NCBI RefSeq assembly: GCF_007754155.1 | Contig: NZ_CP037423.1 | Location: 4,278,001-4,342,000, forward strand | Source of the DNA: Stieleria neptunia | Lineage (GTDB): Bacteria; Planctomycetota; Planctomycetia; Pirellulales; Pirellulaceae | Length of the DNA stretch: 64,000 nucleotides | Reading direction: 5' to 3' | Shown here: piece by piece, positions 48,109-57,040 of the stretch | How positions within the stretch are numbered: position 1 is the first letter of the stretch | Layout of the letters: every line of letters begins with the position of its first letter | Notes under the pieces: generated by a model | What the model saw: the letters and a program-made list of their open reading frames with translations, nothing else | What the model was told of the DNA's origin: nothing | Databases searched by the model: none | Translations under genes and position numbers: made by a program

Positions 48109-48819
48109 ATGATTCGTGCGCAAGTCCACCAACCCTTCTTCCGCAAATTCCTGTACGTCTTTCTCGGTTGTACCGCGTTTGCCGGATGGTGCCTGTACGA
48201 CGGGTTGATCGCCTATCCCAAGAAACTGACGATCGCCGAAGCCTACGAGGGGCTGCCCGAAGAGGGACGTCGCGAAGCCTGGAAAGAACTGGCCACCGAA
48301 AAGGGCTGGCCCACGATCACACCCTCCAAAACCGCCAGTGACATCGAGCACGACATCAGTACCCAATTCATGCAGCTGATCCTCTGCATGCTGTTCGGTA
48401 TCCCCGCGCTGATGATGTTCATGTCCGGTCAAGGCACCTGGATCGAAGGCGATGAAACCCTGATCCGTAACAGCAAGGGCCAGGAGGTGCCCATCGACGC
48501 GATCACCAAGATCGATAAACGAAAATGGGACGCCAAAGGGATCGCAAAAATCCACTACGAAGTCGACGGAAAGACCAAGAAGTTCGTGATGGATGATTTT
48601 AAATACGAACGCGAACCGATGGGCCAACTGATGAAATTCGCCGAAGCCAACTTGACCGAAGAACAAGTCACCGGCGATTTTCTCGAACGTGACAAAGAGC
48701 GAATCGCCCAACAACAAGCCGCCGAAGCGGAAGCGGAAGAATACGACGACGAAGCGGACTATGAAGACGAGGACGAATTCGAAGACGCGGAAGATGCCGA
48801 GTCGAAGTCAAACTCGTAG
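48109..48819 (+). CDS. Membrane protein of unknown function with acidic tail
   Basis: This protein has 236 residues from ATG 48109; the in-frame TTG at 48106 is less likely. Two transmembrane helices (FLYVFLGCTAFAGWCLYDGL and LILCMLFGIPALMMFMSG) flank an external loop (YPKKLTIAEAYEGLPEEGRR). A cytoplasmic domain of about 110 residues is PH-like in pattern (IEGDETLIRNSKGQEVPIDA, ITKIDKRKWDAKGIAKIHYE). The C-terminus is strongly acidic (DDEADYEDEDEFEDAED). I recognise no named family. It is monocistronic by position. Confidence 0.65.
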   Translation: MIRAQVHQPFFRKFLYVFLGCTAFAGWCLYDGLIAYPKKLTIAEAYEGLPEEGRREAWKELATEKGWPTITPSKTASDIEHDISTQFMQLILCMLFGIPALMMFMSGQGTWIEGDETLIRNSKGQEVPIDAITKIDKRKWDAKGIAKIHYEVDGKTKKFVMDDFKYEREPMGQLMKFAEANLTEEQVTGDFLERDKERIAQQQAAEAEAEEYDDEADYEDEDEFEDAEDAESKSNS

Positions 48820-48963
48820 GGCATGCGGTGCATGCCACTGGTGATCGCGTGAAGTCGTGACGGCAGGTGGCAAAACGAGGGGGGCAAAACGATGATGTGG
48901 GGAGTGATGGCAATGCGTAGGGCATGCTGTGCATGCCACCCGTCACGCACAGCGTGACCTACA
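48817..48963. repeat. Palindromic repeats, family E (two copies)
   Basis: GTAGGGCATGCGGTGCATGCC (48817-48838) and GTAGGGCATGCTGTGCATGCC with CACGCACAGCGTGACCTAC (48915-48963). The second is the inverted match of 33520-33568. They fill the space between two convergent genes. Confidence 0.75.
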
Positions 48964-48975
48964 CACTGCCGATCG

Positions 48976-51039
48976 TCACTTCAGACGCCACGTTTCGTCA
49001 AAGAACCCTTGTGCCTGGATGTCGCCGGCGTAGATCGAATCGTCTTCGGTCGCCACGTCCAACACCGCCCAGTCGGGCAACATCGCGATTTGACGGGAAT
49101 TGCTGACGTTGGAAAACTCGCGAAACGTCATCCCGCTGTTGACGACGATGTAGCGCCGCGGGTTCAGCGGATTGGGATAGCAAAACACGGGGGCATGATG
49201 CACCGGATCAAAACTCTGGTCGCCCACACGCAGCGTCTCACGCGTCCACTGGATCGGAAGCCGGTCTGCAATGTTGAACAGAAACCGATTGCTGCTGAAG
49301 TCGCCGAAGCAGATCAGGTGGCAGGTTTCGAGGTGGTCGTCGGTCACGTCCCGGTCCAGCACGACTCGTACGTCCCCACGCATCAGTCGCGACCAACGCT
49401 GCACAAAATATTCTGACTCGCGATCGATCCAGCGTTGCACCTGACCGTGTCGTGCCGGGCGACTGGGCATGACGATCACAAAGCGGTCGCAAAAGGCATC
49501 GTCGATCGGTCCCTGCAATCCCGGTCGTTTGCGGAGCGTCATGTCGTCGTCGCGGGGCGTCGTCCACTCGCCCGACGAGTCTTTGGCCAACGTGCACTGG
49601 AATCCACGCAGGTTGCCGGCGTCTTCCACCGCATAACGCTGGCCGTCGATTTCCATCTCCACCGCGCCGCGACGGCCGGGCCAACCGGATGCGGAAAAAT
49701 CAATCTCCAGATGGGTCACGCCCTCGGTCTCGATGCGAAGGCTCTCGGTTTCAAGGTTCAGTCGGGCGTTGACCGCCGCAGCCGTCCAATGTTCTTGCAT
49801 CCCGGCGATGTGTAGCCATCCCGCCCGGCAGTAGCGGAGCGTGTAAGTGACGAAATCAATTTCCGTCTCCGGACCTTCATCGGCTTCGGCGGCCCACTTC
49901 GCGATCTGGGCATCGATCTGCTGTTTCGAAGGCTCGTCGATTTTGTGTCCCATCCCAGCCCCGATCACGTAGGGAAACTTCAATCCAATTTCCTCCGCGC
50001 GGGCGACGACACGGTCGGCTGCCATCTTCTGTTTGTCGACTTCGCCGCTGTAGGCGATCGTCCGGGTTCCCTTGAGGTTCCGTGTCCATGGCAAGACGTC
50101 ATACCAACGCAGCAGTTTTTCGGCCGTCGCGGTGACGGGGAACGGCGTCGATTGCGTCCAACCCTGATAGCGGAGCGTGTCGACGAATCCGGCGCCGGGG
50201 TTGGCTGCCATCCAGTGAAAGGGATCGTGGACGGCCAGGTGCCAACAACCCGCGCCGCCCATCGAGAACCCGCGGATCGAAACTCGGCTTGGATCGATGG
50301 CGACGCGAGATTGGATGTCATCAATCGCTTCGTAAACATCCGTCTCGCCGGCAAACTTGAACGCGTTGCAGTGGCGACCAAACGGGTGCAGCACAATCGT
50401 CGCCTCGGGGGTGTATTGCCCGGCCTTCGTCATCCGCTCGGTCAGAAACGGCACTTCGGTTTTCGTGTCGCCGCGGCCATGCAGCCAGACGTCCATCCGC
50501 ATCGGCGTTTCGGTCTGAGACATCGTGAATCCCGCCGGAACGACGATGCCGTAAGGCTGAACCGAATCATCGATGCGGGAAACGAAACCGGCGACCAGGG
50601 GCTGCGGATGGTCGTTGGCGTCGGGATCAAATCCCAGCAATTCCAATCCACGCGTTCCCGCGGACGCTGCGGTGATCCGTCGCGCGGCTTCGTCGAGCAA
50701 CCGTTCCGCCGCATCGACTTCGTTCTTCTTGAAAAACAAATTCTGCTCGACCGCCAGGTGCACCGCTCGGATCAAGACGTCGACGTCGCTGCGCCACCGG
50801 GCCGCATCGTTCGATTCGGCAATGGTTCGATCGAGTTGCTGACGGATCGATTCGAGGCGTTGTTCCAGTGCGGTGCGCCGTTGCGGATCGATCTCGATGC
50901 CCGGCGGCGGCAGCGGTTTGAAAACAGGCTGCGGGGGCGTCGATTGGGCGATGCCGTCAGCGGCCAACGCCGCCGCAAGCACCAGCGCGATGATGCAGAC
51001 GCAGGCCCGTCGGCTCGCGCCAGACAGTTGAGGATCCAT
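48976..51039 (-). CDS. Exported alpha/beta-hydrolase (esterase/prolyl oligopeptidase-like)
   Basis: This protein has 687 residues from ATG 51039 (MDPQLSGASRRACVCIIALV), which places a signal peptide directly at the start; ATG at 51108, just after hisA, is possible. The nucleophile motif GFSMGGAGCWHLAV (Ser about 258) and the preceding AIDDIQSRVAIDPSRVSIRG are typical of PHB-depolymerase and prolyl oligopeptidase-like esterases. A Pro-rich linker and a helical segment (about 45-120) precede the hydrolase domain. The C-terminal half has beta-rich segments and FGDFSSNRFLFNI. Substrate is unknown; secretion suggests polymer or ester breakdown. It follows hisA on the same strand by 70 bp. Confidence 0.75.
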   Translation of the reverse strand: MDPQLSGASRRACVCIIALVLAAALAADGIAQSTPPQPVFKPLPPPGIEIDPQRRTALEQRLESIRQQLDRTIAESNDAARWRSDVDVLIRAVHLAVEQNLFFKKNEVDAAERLLDEAARRITAASAGTRGLELLGFDPDANDHPQPLVAGFVSRIDDSVQPYGIVVPAGFTMSQTETPMRMDVWLHGRGDTKTEVPFLTERMTKAGQYTPEATIVLHPFGRHCNAFKFAGETDVYEAIDDIQSRVAIDPSRVSIRGFSMGGAGCWHLAVHDPFHWMAANPGAGFVDTLRYQGWTQSTPFPVTATAEKLLRWYDVLPWTRNLKGTRTIAYSGEVDKQKMAADRVVARAEEIGLKFPYVIGAGMGHKIDEPSKQQIDAQIAKWAAEADEGPETEIDFVTYTLRYCRAGWLHIAGMQEHWTAAAVNARLNLETESLRIETEGVTHLEIDFSASGWPGRRGAVEMEIDGQRYAVEDAGNLRGFQCTLAKDSSGEWTTPRDDDMTLRKRPGLQGPIDDAFCDRFVIVMPSRPARHGQVQRWIDRESEYFVQRWSRLMRGDVRVVLDRDVTDDHLETCHLICFGDFSSNRFLFNIADRLPIQWTRETLRVGDQSFDPVHHAPVFCYPNPLNPRRYIVVNSGMTFREFSNVSNSRQIAMLPDWAVLDVATEDDSIYAGDIQAQGFFDETWRLK

Positions 51040-51109
51040 TGCCCTCAGCCGCTTCGCGCCAGCATCCGGGCGCGTGGTGTGGTCGTGTGCCCAGGGGGTG
51101 GCCCGCATC

Positions 51110-51838
51110 TCAGCTGTCTCCGGCGATCTGAATGACTTGTTCCAATTGCATGACTCCATCATAGATCGATCGCCCCACGATTGCCGCCGGCATGTGCATT
51201 TCGACCAGCTTCTGAACGTCTTCGTAGGTCGTGACGCCTCCGCTGGCAACCAACGGGATGTCGGTCGCCGCCGCCATGTCCCGCAGCCCGTCAAAATTGG
51301 GGCCGCTCATCATCCCGTCACGGGCGATGTCGGTGTAGATGATCGCCGCGATGTTGGCCGTTCGCTGTCGCAGGTCTTGGGCCAATTCGATCGCCGGCGT
51401 GGAACTGGTTTCCAACCATCCGTCGGTCGCCACCATGCCGTCGCGTGCATCGATGCCGGCGGCCAATTTGCCGGGGAATGAATCGCACATCGACGCGAAC
51501 CAATCGGGTTGCTTCAGCGCCGCCGATCCGACCACCAGACGTGCCAGGCCCAAGTCAAGCAACGCCTCGATCGCCGCCTGGTCCCGCACGCCGCCTCCCA
51601 TTTGGCAGGGCAGGCCGGTCGCCGCGACGATCCGTGCGACCGCGTCGCGGTTGGCCGTCGGGTCATCGCCCCGGGCGGCATCCAAATCCACCAGGTGCAA
51701 CCGTTTCGCCCCGGCCTGTTGCCACTGGACGGCGAACTCCACGGGGTCATCCCCGAAGACCGTTTTTCGGTCATAGTCGCCCTGCCGCAAACGGACCGGT
51801 TTTCCATGACGCAGATCGATTGCGGGCCAGATTTCCAT
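51110..51838 (-). CDS. hisA: HisA, ProFAR isomerase of histidine biosynthesis
   Basis: This 242-residue TIM-barrel enzyme starts at ATG 51838 (MEIWPAIDLRHGKPVRLRQG); the longer frame upstream is not homologous. It isomerises ProFAR to PRFAR. Catalytic Asp residues are Asp8 in PAIDL and the Asp in IYTDIARDGMMSGPN. Phosphate-binding loops are MGGGVRD, VVGSAAL and VASGGVT. Length is as expected (about 240-245). No other his gene is in the window, so it is outside any his operon here. An exported esterase gene follows. Confidence 0.95.
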   Translation of the reverse strand: MEIWPAIDLRHGKPVRLRQGDYDRKTVFGDDPVEFAVQWQQAGAKRLHLVDLDAARGDDPTANRDAVARIVAATGLPCQMGGGVRDQAAIEALLDLGLARLVVGSAALKQPDWFASMCDSFPGKLAAGIDARDGMVATDGWLETSSTPAIELAQDLRQRTANIAAIIYTDIARDGMMSGPNFDGLRDMAAATDIPLVASGGVTTYEDVQKLVEMHMPAAIVGRSIYDGVMQLEQVIQIAGDS

Positions 51839-51989
51839 GGTGATGTGGGACTCTCGTGTGGGATGCTTGGGTGGAAATGGCGGCATGACGCAGGCGGCTT
51901 GACCGTCGGCGTCGGCCGCTTGCAACGATACCGCACAGGCGGGTAGACTGACCAGCACAGAGCACAAACGATTGTGCAAGCGGAGGGAT

Positions 51990-52050
51990 TGTTTGCGGTA
52001 GGGCGCGAGCCCTCCGGTCTTTCAAGGTGTTTTTGATACGCGACCGGACG
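51990..52050. repeat. Families A and A', left part
   Basis: GCGGTAGGGCGCGAGCCCTCC is an inverted A core. It is followed by GCGACCGGACGGCTCGC, the left half of an A' element whose right half resumes at 52176. Confidence 0.75.
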
Positions 52051-52056
52051 GCTCGC

Positions 52057-52175
52057 GGGCTGTCGATTTTGTGAGCCGCGCGCCGCGTAAGCGGCCGGGC
52101 ACTGCGACGTTGCCCGAGGCCTTACGGCCAGCGGCTCACCATCGACTCAGCAGAAACCGACTAAATCGACAGCCC
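52057..52175 (+). mobile_element. MITE-like palindromic element, family B copy 4, inserted in an A' repeat
   Basis: This 119-bp element has perfect 13-bp terminal inverted repeats (GGGCTGTCGATTT / AAATCGACAGCCC). Direct repeats GCTCGC flank it at 52051-52056 and 52176-52181. The outer flanks, CCGGACG and GCCGTTCCGCTAACAC, join in the uninterrupted copy at 26465-26546. Insertion with a 6-bp target duplication explains this directly. Confidence 0.9.
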
Positions 52176-52296
52176 GCTCGCGCCGTTCCGCTAACACCTT
52201 CAGAGCCAAAGTAAGCTGACGCATGTGGGCTTTCATCGACAGGCCGTTGACGCGTTCCACAACCCCCGAAACACCAGAGCTGACGTCTCACGCGTC

Positions 52297-53469
52297 ATGA
52301 AACCACCGAATCATCGCACGCCCGACACGCCGCAGGGCTCCGCCTCTCCGGCGCCGGGGCATCCGGTGACGCTTAAAAACGTCGCGGCGCGGGCCGGTGT
52401 TAGTGTTTCAACCGCCTCGCGCGCGCTCAACGGCCAAGCGCGAAAGTATCGCATCAGCCCCACCACGGAGAAAGCGGTTCGCCAGGTCGCCGCCGACTTG
52501 GGTTTCCAAGCCAGTCAGGTGGCCCGCTCGCTCAGGCTGAAACGAAGTGGTTTGATCGGCGTGATCGTGCCGGATATCTCCAACCCGTTTTTTGCCTCGA
52601 TCGCCCGTGAAGTTTCATTGGGTGTCGAAGCGCTGGGGTTCTCGGTCTTGCTGGGAGACAGTCGCGAAGAAACGGAAATCGAACAGCGTTTGGTCGATCA
52701 GTTGCGAGCCAAGCAGGTCGAGGCGTTGTTGGTTTGTCCGGTCGGTGTTGAATCGGATCATCTGGTCAAGCTGGATCGGTCGGGATTGCCGGTCGTGGTC
52801 GCCGACCGCGTGTTTGACGGAATCGAGTTGCCGAGTGTGACGTCGGACAATCGTGCAGCGGCCCGCGCGGTGGCGGAGGTTTTGATCGAGCAGGGGCATC
52901 GCAAGATCGGTGTCCTGTCGGGGATTCGCGACAGTTTGCCCGCCAAGACCCGTCTGCAAGGCTTGACCGATGCAGCCGAACAGGCGGGATTCAACCTCGA
53001 TTCGTCGTCTCTGGCCGGAAACGCCTTTACCGAGCAATCCGGCTACGACGCGACGCTGGAATTGATGGATCGTGATCCCGAGATGACCGCGATCTTTGCA
53101 ATGTGTACGCCGGCGGCGATCGGTTCGATGCGTGCGCTGGCCGAACGTGGCTATGCGATTCCACGCGACATGTCCATCGTCGCGTTCGATGACCATCCCT
53201 TTGCCGATCTGATGAAAACCCCGTTGACCGTTTCGGTCCAGGACATTCCCCGGCTGGGGCAACTGGCCACCGCAGTCCTGCTGAAACGCTTGGACGTGGA
53301 TTCGAGCCCTCAAGCTCTGCCCCCACCGGGCACATCAGCGGACAGCCCATCCTCCGCGTCATTGTGGAAGGTCCCGACTACGCTGTTGCAGCGGTCGTCG
53401 GTCGCAGTCCCGCGTCACAAAGGCGACCGCGCCGCATCGTCGCGCGTGCAGCAAACTCGTTCTTTTTGA
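52297..53469 (+). CDS. LacI-family transcriptional regulator of the ribose cluster
   Basis: This protein has 390 residues from ATG 52297. The helix-turn-helix is TLKNVAARAGVSVSTASRALN (about 24-44), followed by the hinge helix (VARSLRLKRSG) and a periplasmic-binding-protein-like effector domain (about 85-345: GVIVPDISNPFFASIAREV, TSDNRAAARAVAEVLIEQGH, AFDDHPFADLM). The C-terminus extends about 45 residues beyond the usual end and is low-complexity. It is followed by rbsK on the same strand at 58 bp, so it probably controls the ribose genes, with ribose or a derivative as ligand. I did not find a clear operator palindrome upstream. Confidence 0.9.
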   Translation: MKPPNHRTPDTPQGSASPAPGHPVTLKNVAARAGVSVSTASRALNGQARKYRISPTTEKAVRQVAADLGFQASQVARSLRLKRSGLIGVIVPDISNPFFASIAREVSLGVEALGFSVLLGDSREETEIEQRLVDQLRAKQVEALLVCPVGVESDHLVKLDRSGLPVVVADRVFDGIELPSVTSDNRAAARAVAEVLIEQGHRKIGVLSGIRDSLPAKTRLQGLTDAAEQAGFNLDSSSLAGNAFTEQSGYDATLELMDRDPEMTAIFAMCTPAAIGSMRALAERGYAIPRDMSIVAFDDHPFADLMKTPLTVSVQDIPRLGQLATAVLLKRLDVDSSPQALPPPGTSADSPSSASLWKVPTTLLQRSSVAVPRHKGDRAASSRVQQTRSF

Positions 53470-53527
53470 CCGATCCCTGTGAACTCTTTTTCCGAACTCA
53501 CCATCATGTCGGCCGGCTGATCATTCC

Positions 53528-54472
53528 ATGTCTTCTCCCGTCACAACTACCCACGAACGCTCCAAACCGAAGATCGCCGTGTTGGGATCGATCAACATGG
53601 ATCTGGTGATTCGCTGCGATCAGTTGCCCAGACCGGGCGAGACGGTTTCGGCACGCTCGATGTCCGAAGTCCCCGGTGGAAAGGGGGCCAATCAAGCGGT
53701 CGCGGCGGCGCGGTGCGGTGGCGCGGTGCGAATGATCGGCTGTGTCGGCGACGACGGGTTTGGTCAAAAACTGCTCAACAACCTGCTGAACGAATCGATC
53801 GATTGCAGCGCCGTCTTGACCGCCCAGGCTTGTGAAAGTGGGCTTGCGATTGTCAGCGTGGAAAACAGCGGCGAGAACGCGATCATCGTGATCCCCGGCG
53901 CCAACGCGCGGCTTTCCGCCGAAGACATCCAGCGTGCCGAATCTGCCTTCGCCGACTGTGACGTGTTGATGGTTCAATTGGAAACACCCCAGCCGACGGT
54001 GCTGGCGGGAATTCAAGCGGCCAAGCGGGCGGGCGTTAAAGTGATCCTGGATCCCGCGCCGGCGGCAACGCTCAGCGACGAACTGTTTGACGTCGACCTG
54101 ATCTGTCCGAACGAATCCGAGGCCACCGCGATCGTCGGTGGCCGTTTGGAATCGATCGAAGACGCCGCGGAGATTGCCAAGCGTCTGCACGCCAAGGGGC
54201 CGGCCGCCGTCGCGATCACGTTGGCGGCCCGCGGCACGATGCTGTACGACGGCGCGACCATCGAGCTGATCCCGTCGATCAAGGTCGACGCCGTCGACAC
54301 GACCGCCGCCGGTGACGCGTTTGCCGGCGCCGTGGCCGTCCGCTGGGCGGCAACCGGGTCGCTTCGCCAAGCCATCCAGTGGGCCAATCTGGCCGGCGCC
54401 CTGGCCGCGTCCCGCGCCGGGGCGCAACCGAGTTTGCCGGCCCGTCAACAAATCGATTCCGCGTCTTCGTAG
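53528..54472 (+). CDS. rbsK: Ribokinase
   Basis: This 314-residue PfkB-family kinase phosphorylates ribose to ribose-5-phosphate. Signature 1 is GGKGANQAVAAARCGGAVRM with GCVGDDGFG, and signature 2 is DTTAAGDAFAGA, whose Asp is the catalytic base and whose GAGD-type turn is the anion hole (here AAGD). The N-terminus SINMDLVIRCDQLPRPGET is typical. Family and neighbours (rbsB, rbsA, rbsC) support ribose over other sugars. The next gene starts 40 bp downstream. The first A of GAGD is unremarkable across ribokinases. Confidence 0.92.
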   Translation: MSSPVTTTHERSKPKIAVLGSINMDLVIRCDQLPRPGETVSARSMSEVPGGKGANQAVAAARCGGAVRMIGCVGDDGFGQKLLNNLLNESIDCSAVLTAQACESGLAIVSVENSGENAIIVIPGANARLSAEDIQRAESAFADCDVLMVQLETPQPTVLAGIQAAKRAGVKVILDPAPAATLSDELFDVDLICPNESEATAIVGGRLESIEDAAEIAKRLHAKGPAAVAITLAARGTMLYDGATIELIPSIKVDAVDTTAAGDAFAGAVAVRWAATGSLRQAIQWANLAGALAASRAGAQPSLPARQQIDSASS

Positions 54473-54512
54473 TGCTTTCCTCCCCGTTTCCTTTCCCGCC
54501 AACGAGTTTCTC

Positions 54513-55475
54513 ATGCGTCACTTCTTGTTTCCGATCCTGTTCGCCGTCGCGGTGTCGGGATGTTCGTCGAAATCCGACACCTCGACTGCCCAATCGAATT
54601 CGGACGCCACCGACGATCGTCCCAAAGTCGCGTTGATGATGAAGTCGTTGGCCAACGAGTTTTTTTCGACGATGGCCGAAGGCGCCAAGACGCATCAAAG
54701 TCAACATGCCGATGAGTATGAATTGATCGTCAACGGCATCAAAGACGAACGCGACCTGAGCCGACAAGTAGCGTTGGTCGATGAAATGGTTGCCGCCGGT
54801 GCCGATGCGATTGTGATCGCGCCGGCCGATTCCAAGGCGTTGGTCCCCTCGCTGCGAAAAGCGATCAACAAGGGCGTCGTCGTGATCAACATCGACAACC
54901 AGTTGGACGCCGAAGTGCTGGCCAGCGAAGGGGTGACGGTCCCGTTCGTCGGTCCGGACAACCAAGCCGGGGCGAAGCAGGTCGGTGACTACTTGGCCGA
55001 AAAGTTAACCGCCGGCGACAAGGTCGCAATTCTCGAAGGCATTCGGACGTCGTTCAATTCCCAACAACGAGTAGCGGGGTTCGAAGCGTCGATGAAAGCC
55101 GCCGGCGTCGAGATCGTTTCCAGCCAAAGTGCCGAGTGGGAAATGGCCAAAGCGAATTCTATCGCGGCGTCGATCTTGAGCGAGCACCCGGATATCAAAG
55201 CCATTTTGGCGGCCAACGATTCCATGGCCCTCGGCGCGATCGCCGCAGTCAAGTCGGCCGGAAAAACGGGCGACGTCCTGGTCGTCGGGTTCGACAATAT
55301 CTCCGCCGTCCAACAGGCCATTCGTGATGGAAAAATCTTGGCGACGGCCGATCAGTACGGTGACAAACTGGCGGTGTTCGGGATCGAGACGGCGCTGCAA
55401 TTGATCAACGGGGAAACCGACAAGCCGAGTGACGTCGAAACGCCCGTCGACCTGGTTACGGCAGAATCACTGTGA
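54513..55475 (+). CDS. rbsB: Ribose ABC transporter substrate-binding lipoprotein
   Basis: This 320-residue type I periplasmic binding protein has a lipoprotein signal (FPILFAVAVSGCSS, lipobox Cys17). Conserved features are VALMMKSLANEFFSTMAEGA, IVIAPADSKALVPSLRKAIN, VVINIDNQLD and the hinge VVGFDNISAVQQAIRDG. These fit RbsB/D-ribose or related sugar binding. ATG 54513 begins directly with the signal peptide. Its last codons overlap the GTG start of rbsA (GTGA), indicating translational coupling. Confidence 0.92.
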   Translation: MRHFLFPILFAVAVSGCSSKSDTSTAQSNSDATDDRPKVALMMKSLANEFFSTMAEGAKTHQSQHADEYELIVNGIKDERDLSRQVALVDEMVAAGADAIVIAPADSKALVPSLRKAINKGVVVINIDNQLDAEVLASEGVTVPFVGPDNQAGAKQVGDYLAEKLTAGDKVAILEGIRTSFNSQQRVAGFEASMKAAGVEIVSSQSAEWEMAKANSIAASILSEHPDIKAILAANDSMALGAIAAVKSAGKTGDVLVVGFDNISAVQQAIRDGKILATADQYGDKLAVFGIETALQLINGETDKPSDVETPVDLVTAESL

Positions 55476-57040
55476 GCGTCTTGCTGGATGCCGCAGGGAT
55501 GACAAAACGTTACGGCAACGTGACGGTGCTGCGCGACGTCGACTTTGATCTGCGCCGCGGCGAGATTCACGCGCTGCTCGGTGCCAACGGCGCCGGCAAG
55601 TCAACCTTGTGCAAGATGATCGCCGGGCTGACCGAGGTGACCGCCGGCGGCATGCGGATCGAAGGCGACGGGTATGCGCCGCATCACAAACAGGCCGCCG
55701 AATCGGCCGGCGTGCAGATCATCCAACAGGAATTGAATCTGATTGCGACCCTCAGCGTCGCCGAAAACCTGTTGCTGAATCGTCTGCCGTCGATCGCCGG
55801 GATCGTTTCAAGTCGCACGCTGCATCGCCAGGCTCGCGCCGCACTGGACCGGTTGCAATTGGACGACGTCGACACCCACACGGTGGTCGGAGACCTGGGC
55901 GTCGGCCGTCGGCAAATGGTGGAGATCGCCGCCGCGCTGGCCCGCGAGTGCAAGATCCTGATCTTGGACGAACCCACCGCGGCACTCAGTGGCAGCGAGA
56001 CGAAGTTGTTGTTCGACCAACTCAGTCAGCTTCGCGATCGCGGCGTCGGGATGATCTACATCTCGCACCGTTTGGACGAAGTCAAACGGATCGCCGATCG
56101 AGTCACCGTGCTGCGAGACGGCCGTCACGTCGGCACCGAAGACGCCGAATCGATGAGCACCGACCAGATGGTCCAGCGGATGAGCGGCGAGCTGTCCGAG
56201 GAACGTTTCGGGGGCGAGATCCATCAACGCCCCCAGCCGTCGACCGCATTGGGCGGCGATGCCGATCGTCGCAGCAAATCGGCCGTGCTGGAGGTCCAGG
56301 GGCTTTGCTGTGGCATGGTCCGCGACGTTTCGTTTGAAGTCCTGCCCGGAGAAACGTTTGGCATCGCGGGTTTGGTCGGATCGGGGCGGACCGAATTGCT
56401 GCGCGCGATCTTTGGCGCCGATCGCGCCGAATCCGGGCACGTTTGCGTTTCGGGAAAACGTCCCACGCGGTTCGGGCATCCGTCCCAAGCGGTCGCGGCC
56501 GGCTTGGCGATGGTGACCGAAGATCGCAAGCAGAACGGATTGTTGCTGCGGCAATCGATTCGCTGCAACACGTCACTGAGTGCGATGGTCCAACGGTTTT
56601 CACGGTTCGGCGTGATCACGCCCGCACGCGAAGCGTCGGTCGCCGGGGAAATGTGTCGCGCGATGGAAACACGTTGCACCAGCATCGAACAGAGTGTGGG
56701 AACGCTCAGCGGCGGCAATCAACAAAAGGTCGCGATCGCGAAATGGCTGACCCGCGACGCCGACGTCTTTCTGTTTGATGAACCGACGCGGGGCATCGAT
56801 GTCGGCGCCCGGCGAAGGATTTATGAACTGTTCGAGGAACTGGCATCGGCGGGCAAGGGGATCTTGATCGTCAGCAGTGATTTGGACGAGCTGATGGAGA
56901 CCTGTGATCGGATCGCCGTGATGTCGGCCGGGCGCCTGGTGGAGACCCGCGAGCGGTCGTCGTGGAACGAAGATGCCATTTTGCAGGCGAGTTTTGCCGG
57001 GCATCGAACCAAAGAATCTCAAAGTTTAACCGGAACATGA
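55472..57040 (+). CDS. rbsA: Ribose ABC transporter ATPase, duplicated
   Basis: This 522-residue protein has two fused ABC modules. The first has Walker A GANGAGKST, signature LGVGRRQMVEIA and Walker B ILILDEPTAAL. The second has the degenerate loop GLVGSGRTE, signature LSGGNQQKVAIAKWL and FLFDEPTRGIDVGARRRIYE. This asymmetric pair is typical of RbsA/MglA/XylG. GTG at 55472 overlaps the rbsB stop; ATG at 55499 would shorten the first strand. Its stop overlaps the rbsC start (ATGA). It energises ribose import with RbsC. Confidence 0.93.
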   Translation: MSVLLDAAGMTKRYGNVTVLRDVDFDLRRGEIHALLGANGAGKSTLCKMIAGLTEVTAGGMRIEGDGYAPHHKQAAESAGVQIIQQELNLIATLSVAENLLLNRLPSIAGIVSSRTLHRQARAALDRLQLDDVDTHTVVGDLGVGRRQMVEIAAALARECKILILDEPTAALSGSETKLLFDQLSQLRDRGVGMIYISHRLDEVKRIADRVTVLRDGRHVGTEDAESMSTDQMVQRMSGELSEERFGGEIHQRPQPSTALGGDADRRSKSAVLEVQGLCCGMVRDVSFEVLPGETFGIAGLVGSGRTELLRAIFGADRAESGHVCVSGKRPTRFGHPSQAVAAGLAMVTEDRKQNGLLLRQSIRCNTSLSAMVQRFSRFGVITPAREASVAGEMCRAMETRCTSIEQSVGTLSGGNQQKVAIAKWLTRDADVFLFDEPTRGIDVGARRRIYELFEELASAGKGILIVSSDLDELMETCDRIAVMSAGRLVETRERSSWNEDAILQASFAGHRTKESQSLTGT

